DNA of 18,297 bases, taken from NCBI GenBank assembly GCA_030151005.1, contig JASLES010000334.1, positions 1 through 18,297 on the forward strand, in the 5' to 3' direction. The position numbers were made by a program, and so were the translations under genes. Origin of the DNA: Silvimonas sp. (lineage in GTDB: Bacteria; Pseudomonadota; Gammaproteobacteria; Burkholderiales; Chitinibacteraceae). Within the stretch, counting starts at the first letter, position 1; each line of letters starts with the position of its first letter. Under the pieces are notes generated by a model. The model ran no database searches. It saw only the letters and a list, made by a program, of their open reading frames with translations, and was not told the origin of the DNA. Positions 13,941-18,297 of this stretch are shown piece after piece.

Positions 13941-15506
13941 ATGTCGTCTGATCGTGAAATTCTGGCAGTGACCGGGGTTGGCAAAGATTACGCCACCACG
14001 GTGCTGGCCGATGTCAGCCTGCAGTTGTTTGCAGGCGAAGTACTGGCGCTGACGGGTGAGAACGGCGCTGGCAAAAGTACGCTTTCCAAGATTATTGGTG
14101 GCCTCACCATCCCCACACATGGCCAGATGAACTATCTGGGCCAGGCTTATGCACCGCAAAGCCGCACCGAGGCGGAAAACGCCGGTGTGCGCATGGTCAT
14201 GCAGGAACTAAACCTGCTGCCCACGTTGTCTGTGGCGGAAAACCTCTTCCTGAATAAATTGCCACGCAAGGCCGGCTGGATTTCCCGCGGGCAGTTGCGT
14301 GATGACGCCCGCCGCGCCATGGCACAGGTGGGGCTCGATAATATTGATCCGGATACGCTGGTAGGTGATCTGGGCATTGGTCACCAGCAAATGGTGGAAA
14401 TCGCCCGTAACCTGATTGGCGAATGCCGCGTCCTGATTCTGGATGAACCTACCGCCATGTTGACGGCGCGGGAGGTTGATCTGTTGTTTGACCAGATCGC
14501 GCAACTCAAAGCGCGCGGTGTGGCACTGATTTATATCTCTCACCGGCTGGAAGAGCTGGCACGAATTGCCGACCGCATTGCTGTATTGCGTGATGGCCGT
14601 CTGGTCTGTGCAGACCGTATTGATCGCTACAGCAGTGATGAACTCGTGACCCTGATGGTCGGCCGTGAACTGGGCGAGAAAATCGACTTCGGCGTGCGCA
14701 ACATTGGCGAACCCTTGCTGGTGGTCGAGGGTATGCGTCGTGGCAACGTGGTGCGAGATGTCTCACTGGAAGTGCGCAGTGGTGAGATTTTTGGCATCAG
14801 CGGTTTGATCGGCGCTGGCCGTACTGAACTGATGCGGCTGATTTACGGGGCCGACAAAGCTGACGCCGGCACGATTCGGGTGGGCCATCCGCTGCGGACG
14901 GTATCGATCAATTCGCCAGTGGATGCCGTCAAAAACGGCATTGCGCTCATTACGGAAGATCGCAAAGGGGAAGGGCTGTTATTACCGCAGTCCATTGCCG
15001 CCAATGTCTCGCTGGGCAATATGGATGCGGTCTCCAGCTACGGCATCATCGACAACCAGAAAGAAACCGCGCTGGCCCAGCGTCAGATCAGCGCGATGCG
15101 CATCCGTACGTCCGGTGCCGCGCAGACGGTGCAAGAGTTGTCCGGCGGCAATCAGCAAAAAGTGGTGATTGGCCGCTGGCTGGAGCGCGATTGTGAGGTT
15201 GTGCTGTTTGATGAACCTACGCGCGGAATCGACATCGGCGCCAAGTTTGATATCTACGCCTTGTTTGGCGAACTGGCCCGCAAAGGCAAGGCGCTGGTGG
15301 TGGTCTCCAGCGATTTGCGCGAACTGATGCTGATTTGCGACCGTATTGCCGTGCTCTCTGCAGGCAAAGTGACAGGCACATTTGAGCGGGATAGCTGGAC
15401 GCAAGATGCCATCCTCGCTGCTGCCTTTGCCGGTTACCAGACCCGTGACCGCATGCTGGCCGAGACCCACCCGGATACCGCCGATACCCCGGCAACCATG
15501 CAATAA
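13941..15506 (+). CDS. rbsA: Ribose ABC transporter, duplicated ATP-binding protein
   Basis: A 521-residue protein of two fused ABC ATPase halves that powers ribose uptake through RbsC. First half: Walker A GENGAGKST (residues 39-47), signature region LGIGHQQMVEIAR, Walker B VLILDEPTAML. Second half: degenerate P-loop GLIGAGRTE, intact LSGGNQQKVVIGRWL signature, Walker B VVLFDEPTRGIDIGAK. A degenerate second P-loop is usual for the sugar-type RbsA/MglA/AraG family. In the first signature, LG replaces the more usual LS. ATG 13941 has AGGA at 13930-13933. It is separated from rbsB by 213 bases holding two hairpins, and from rbsC by 51 bases. Confidence 0.95.
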   Translation: MSSDREILAVTGVGKDYATTVLADVSLQLFAGEVLALTGENGAGKSTLSKIIGGLTIPTHGQMNYLGQAYAPQSRTEAENAGVRMVMQELNLLPTLSVAENLFLNKLPRKAGWISRGQLRDDARRAMAQVGLDNIDPDTLVGDLGIGHQQMVEIARNLIGECRVLILDEPTAMLTAREVDLLFDQIAQLKARGVALIYISHRLEELARIADRIAVLRDGRLVCADRIDRYSSDELVTLMVGRELGEKIDFGVRNIGEPLLVVEGMRRGNVVRDVSLEVRSGEIFGISGLIGAGRTELMRLIYGADKADAGTIRVGHPLRTVSINSPVDAVKNGIALITEDRKGEGLLLPQSIAANVSLGNMDAVSSYGIIDNQKETALAQRQISAMRIRTSGAAQTVQELSGGNQQKVVIGRWLERDCEVVLFDEPTRGIDIGAKFDIYALFGELARKGKALVVVSSDLRELMLICDRIAVLSAGKVTGTFERDSWTQDAILAAAFAGYQTRDRMLAETHPDTADTPATMQ

Positions 15507-15518
15507 CCAGGATAGCGA

Positions 15519-15539
15519 CCGCCCTCACACGAAGGGCGG
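15519..15539 (+). other. Small stem-loop between rbsA and rbsC
   Basis: CCGCCCT (15519-15525) pairs perfectly with AGGGCGG (15533-15539) around CACACGA. It ends three bases before the CAGGAG ribosome-binding site of rbsC, so it could affect rbsC translation or RNA processing. Confidence 0.4.
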
Positions 15540-15557
15540 CAACAGGAGTGGATTAAA

Positions 15558-16589
15558 ATGACAGATCAACAAACCAATGCCGTTGCCCCGGACGCCCCCG
15601 CGCCCGCCGCAGCGCCCGCGACCGCACTGCCCAACCGCGGTGCTGGCGTTCTGCGTGGATTAAGTACTTACCTGGGTCTTGCCGGCGCGCTGCTGGCGAT
15701 GATCGCGCTGTTTTCAGTGCTCAGTTCGCACTTTTTTACCTATGACACTTTCAGCCTGATCGCCAACCAGATTCCGGATCTGGTGGTCATGGCGGTGGGC
15801 ATGACCTTTATTCTGATCATTGCCGGGATCGACCTCTCGGTGGGGTCTGTACTGGCGCTGGCGGCATCGGTTGTTAGCGTGGCCGCACTCAAATGGCAGA
15901 TGGGGCCATGGTCTTCTGCCTTGATGGGTATGGCCGTTGCCGCCGTTGCCGGCGGCCTGACCGGCACGGTCACCGTGGCCTGGCGCATTCCGTCTTTTAT
16001 TGTGTCTTTGGGCGTGCTGGAAATTGCCCGGGGCCTGGCCTACCAGTTGACCAACTCCCGCACCGCCTACATTGGCGCGCAGTTTGACTGGCTCTCCAAC
16101 CCGATTGCGCTGGGGATTTCGCCGGCGTTCCTGATTGCGCTGGCGGTCATGATCGTGGCCCAACTGGTGCTCACACGCACCGTGTTCGGTCGCTATCTGG
16201 TCGGCATTGGCACCAACGAAGAAGCTGTCCGCCTAGCTGGTATCAACCCCAAGCCGTACAAGCTGGCCGTGTTTGCCCTGATGGGCTTGTTGTCTGGCCT
16301 GGCGGCGCTGTTCCAGATTTCCCGCCTGGAAGCCGCTGACCCTAACGCCGGCCAGGGCCTGGAATTGCAAGTGATTGCCGCTGTGGTGATTGGTGGCACC
16401 AGCTTGATGGGCGGACGCGGTTCGGTGATTGCGACCTTCTTTGGCGTGCTGATTATCTCTGTGCTGGCGGCAGGGCTGGCGCAGATCGGGGCCAATGAAC
16501 CGACCAAACGCATCATTACCGGTGCTGTGATTGTGGTGGCGGTGGTGCTGGATACATACCGCAGTAACCGCGCCAGAAAACGCGCCTGA
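15558..16589 (+). CDS. rbsC: Ribose ABC transporter permease
   Basis: A 343-residue inner-membrane protein forming the ribose channel. An Ala/Pro-rich cytoplasmic N-terminal extension (about residues 9-26) precedes the first hydrophobic segment (about 38-55). Further hydrophobic segments follow to the end. Family landmarks: GMTFILIIAGIDLSVGS, RIPSFIVSLGVLEIARGLAY, the cytoplasmic GTNEEAVRLAGI coupling region that contacts RbsA, LQVIAAVVIGGTSLMGGRGS, and a basic C-terminus (YRSNRARKRA). ATG 15558 has CAGGAG at 15543-15548. The order after rbsA and before rbsR, with only 19 bases to rbsR, indicates one transcript. Confidence 0.95.
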   Translation: MTDQQTNAVAPDAPAPAAAPATALPNRGAGVLRGLSTYLGLAGALLAMIALFSVLSSHFFTYDTFSLIANQIPDLVVMAVGMTFILIIAGIDLSVGSVLALAASVVSVAALKWQMGPWSSALMGMAVAAVAGGLTGTVTVAWRIPSFIVSLGVLEIARGLAYQLTNSRTAYIGAQFDWLSNPIALGISPAFLIALAVMIVAQLVLTRTVFGRYLVGIGTNEEAVRLAGINPKPYKLAVFALMGLLSGLAALFQISRLEAADPNAGQGLELQVIAAVVIGGTSLMGGRGSVIATFFGVLIISVLAAGLAQIGANEPTKRIITGAVIVVAVVLDTYRSNRARKRA

Positions 16590-16608
16590 TCGCGCCGGAT
16601 AACTGATT

Positions 16609-17613
16609 ATGGCCACGATCAAAGACGTTGCTGCACTGGCTGGCGTGTCGTTTACCACGGTATCGCACGTGGTGAACCGGACACGCCCGGTCAGCCGGTC
16701 CGCGCGTGAAAAAGTGGAACACGCCATCCGGCAGCTTAACTATGTGCCCTCTGGCGTGGCGCGCTCGCTCAAGGTGCGGGCAACCTCGACCATCGGGCTG
16801 TTGGTGCCCAACAGTACCAACCCGTACTTTGCGGAACTGGCGCGCGGTATTGAAACCCGCTGTGAGCGCAACGGATATTGCGTGTTCCTGTGTAACTCGG
16901 ATGATGATCCGGAGAAACAACGCAATTACCTGCGCGCCCTGCGAGAGAAGCGGATTGATGGCCTTGTGATTGCCTCTGCCGGGGATAATTACTCGCTGAT
17001 GCAAGGTCTGCACGATAACCACGTGCCAGTGGTGATCGTCGACCGGGAAGTAGAAGGCGTCGCGGCAGATCTGGTCGAAATCGACCACGAGGCCGGCGCA
17101 TATGTGGCGACCCAGCATTTGCTGGCGCTGGGTCATCGGCGGATCGGCTGCATCAGCGGCCCGTCTTCCATGGCTGTCGGCACGTTGCGCGTCGCGGGTT
17201 TCCGCCGCGCGATGGCCGAGGCCGGGGTGCCCGTGCCGGCTGAAGCCGTGGTGGAAAGCGATTTCTCCAGCCCCGGCGGCTACTACGCGGGTTCGCGGCT
17301 GTTTGCCAATCTGATGCCGACCGCCATTTTTGCCGGCAACGACATGATGGGCATTGGCGTATTGCGTGCGGCGGCGGAGCGGGGCATTCGGGTGCCACAA
17401 GATTGCTCTGTGATTGGCTTTGATGACATTGAGCTTTCCCGCTATGTCTATCCGGCACTTTCCACCGTGGGTCAATCTATCCCCCAACTGGGCGAGCAAG
17501 CTGCGCAATTGCTGCTGGACCGGATCTCCGGCATGGCCACCGGTACGCCCCGGCGGCAGATCGTCGCACCCCAACTAACGCTGCGTGAATCCACCGCGCC
17601 GTTGGTTGAATAA
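16609..17613 (+). CDS. rbsR: LacI-family transcriptional repressor of the ribose operon
   Basis: A 334-residue regulator. The N-terminal helix-turn-helix ATIKDVAALAGVSFTTVSHVV (residues 2-22) and hinge (YVPSGVARSLK) are typical of the LacI family. The rest is a sugar-binding periplasmic-type core (IGLLVPNSTNPYFAEL, RIDGLVIAS, HRRIGCISGP, AIFAGNDMMGIGVLRA, SVIGFDDIELSRYVYPALSTV). By family knowledge it represses rbs genes until ribose binds. Its likely targets are the two GCAAACGTTTGC palindromes upstream of rbsB, so the operon would be autoregulated. The ribosome-binding site is weak (GGAT a few bases upstream), which suits low repressor output. Ribose as inducer is inferred from position and neighbours. 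Confidence 0.92.
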   Translation: MATIKDVAALAGVSFTTVSHVVNRTRPVSRSAREKVEHAIRQLNYVPSGVARSLKVRATSTIGLLVPNSTNPYFAELARGIETRCERNGYCVFLCNSDDDPEKQRNYLRALREKRIDGLVIASAGDNYSLMQGLHDNHVPVVIVDREVEGVAADLVEIDHEAGAYVATQHLLALGHRRIGCISGPSSMAVGTLRVAGFRRAMAEAGVPVPAEAVVESDFSSPGGYYAGSRLFANLMPTAIFAGNDMMGIGVLRAAAERGIRVPQDCSVIGFDDIELSRYVYPALSTVGQSIPQLGEQAAQLLLDRISGMATGTPRRQIVAPQLTLRESTAPLVE

Positions 17614-17683
17614 CCAATATCAACCTTGCAACGCAGACAATTAAAACAGCCCCACGCGCGGCAGACATACAGGAAACAAGGCA

Positions 17684-18297
17684 GTGAACGCAGTCAACAG
17701 TAGTAAAGAAGAACAAGCCCAAGGTCATGTGCTGATCGTCGGGAGCCTGAATATGGACCTGGTGGGGCGTGCCCCCCGCCTGCCCAAGCCGGGCGAGACC
17801 CTGTCTGGTACCACCTTTGCCACCATTGCCGGTGGCAAGGGCGGTAACCAGGCGGTGGCAGCGGCGCGGCTGGGTGCGCACGTGGCGATGATCGGTGCGA
17901 CCGGTGCGGATAGCTATGGCGACATCTTGCGTGCCGGCCTTGCCGCAGAGGGTATTGATGGCAGTGGTGTTGCCACGGTGGCCGATGTTGCCACCGGCGT
18001 AGCGATGATCATTGTGGATGATGCCAGCCAGAACGCCATTCTGATTATTCCGGGCGCCAATGGCACGGTAACGCCGGCGGCTATCAGCACGCATGAAGCA
18101 CTGATCCGTGCCGCAGACGTGGTGGTGTGCCAGCTGGAAGTGCCGCATGACACCGTATTTGCCGCACTGCAAAGCGCCAGACGTCTGGGCAAGGTGACGG
18201 TGTTGAATCCGGCCCCGGTCAGTGCGCCGCTGCCCGCACACTGGCTGGCCGAAGCCGACTACCTGATCCCCAATGAGATCGAGGCCGCCACGCTGTC
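17684..18297 (+). CDS. rbsK: Ribokinase (5' part, cut by window end)
   Basis: The frame opens at GTG 17684 and runs off the window, giving 204 residues of a protein usually near 300. Ribokinase phosphorylates ribose to ribose 5-phosphate, feeding the pentose phosphate pathway and nucleotide synthesis. Seen: the PfkB-family N-terminal GSLNMDLV (residues 20-27), the substrate-binding signature GGKGGNQAVAAARLG (50-64), PGANGTVT, VVVCQLEVP, NPAPVSAPLP and PNEIEAATL. The catalytic GAGD motif would lie beyond the end. AGGA at 17671-17674 and AAGG at 17678-17681 precede the GTG. About 14 polar residues precede the conserved fold. It follows rbsR by 70 bases in the same direction. Confidence 0.93.
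   Translation, partial: MNAVNSSKEEQAQGHVLIVGSLNMDLVGRAPRLPKPGETLSGTTFATIAGGKGGNQAVAAARLGAHVAMIGATGADSYGDILRAGLAAEGIDGSGVATVADVATGVAMIIVDDASQNAILIIPGANGTVTPAAISTHEALIRAADVVVCQLEVPHDTVFAALQSARRLGKVTVLNPAPVSAPLPAHWLAEADYLIPNEIEAATL

Overview
This window looks like ordinary chromosomal housekeeping DNA from a betaproteobacterium, most likely of the order Neisseriales (Chromobacteriaceae/Chitinibacteraceae-like). The evidence is moderately high GC, the gene order sdhA-sdhB-sdhE-gltA-sucA-sucB-lpdA-sucC-sucD on one strand, and SucA, GltA and SdhB sequences that resemble Neisseria/Chromobacterium homologues. The genus is not decidable by eye.

Region 1 (1-11222, + strand) is a TCA-cycle supercluster. 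It holds the 3' part of sdhA, then sdhB, the flavinylation factor sdhE, citrate synthase gltA, the 2-oxoglutarate dehydrogenase complex (sucA E1, sucB E2, lpdA E3) and succinyl-CoA synthetase (sucC, sucD). These enzymes carry acetyl-CoA plus oxaloacetate to citrate, and 2-oxoglutarate through succinyl-CoA and succinate to fumarate. sucA as given is split by an apparent one-base loss near 3730. Both halves are otherwise intact, so a sequencing error or a very recent mutation is likely. Most gaps inside the cluster contain a strong stem-loop (1514-1610, 3304-3356, 6219-6247, 7558-7613, 9082-9112). The cluster ends at a symmetric bidirectional terminator (11251-11284).

Region 2 (11298-12050, - strand) is a convergent gene for a LoiP/YggG-type M48 zinc metalloprotease lipoprotein.

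Region 3 (12051-12773) is a 723-base intergenic control region between loiP and the ribose genes. It has two identical 17-base copies of a LacI-family operator, 71 bp apart, plus several further dyads. One dyad closely resembles an NtrC enhancer site.

Region 4 (12774-18297, + strand) is a ribose operon, rbsB-rbsA-rbsC-rbsR-rbsK. It encodes the periplasmic binding protein, double ATPase, permease, LacI-family repressor and ribokinase (cut by the window end). The order matches the Pseudomonas-type ribose operon. Two strong stem-loops lie between rbsB and rbsA, where mRNA stabilisation or differential expression of the binding protein would be expected.

I did not find a novel multi-gene system, tRNA, rRNA, CRISPR array, insertion sequence or prophage. 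The points worth a second look are the sucA frameshift, the 97-base palindromic repeat after sdhB, the intergenic stem-loops, and the regulatory layout upstream of rbsB.
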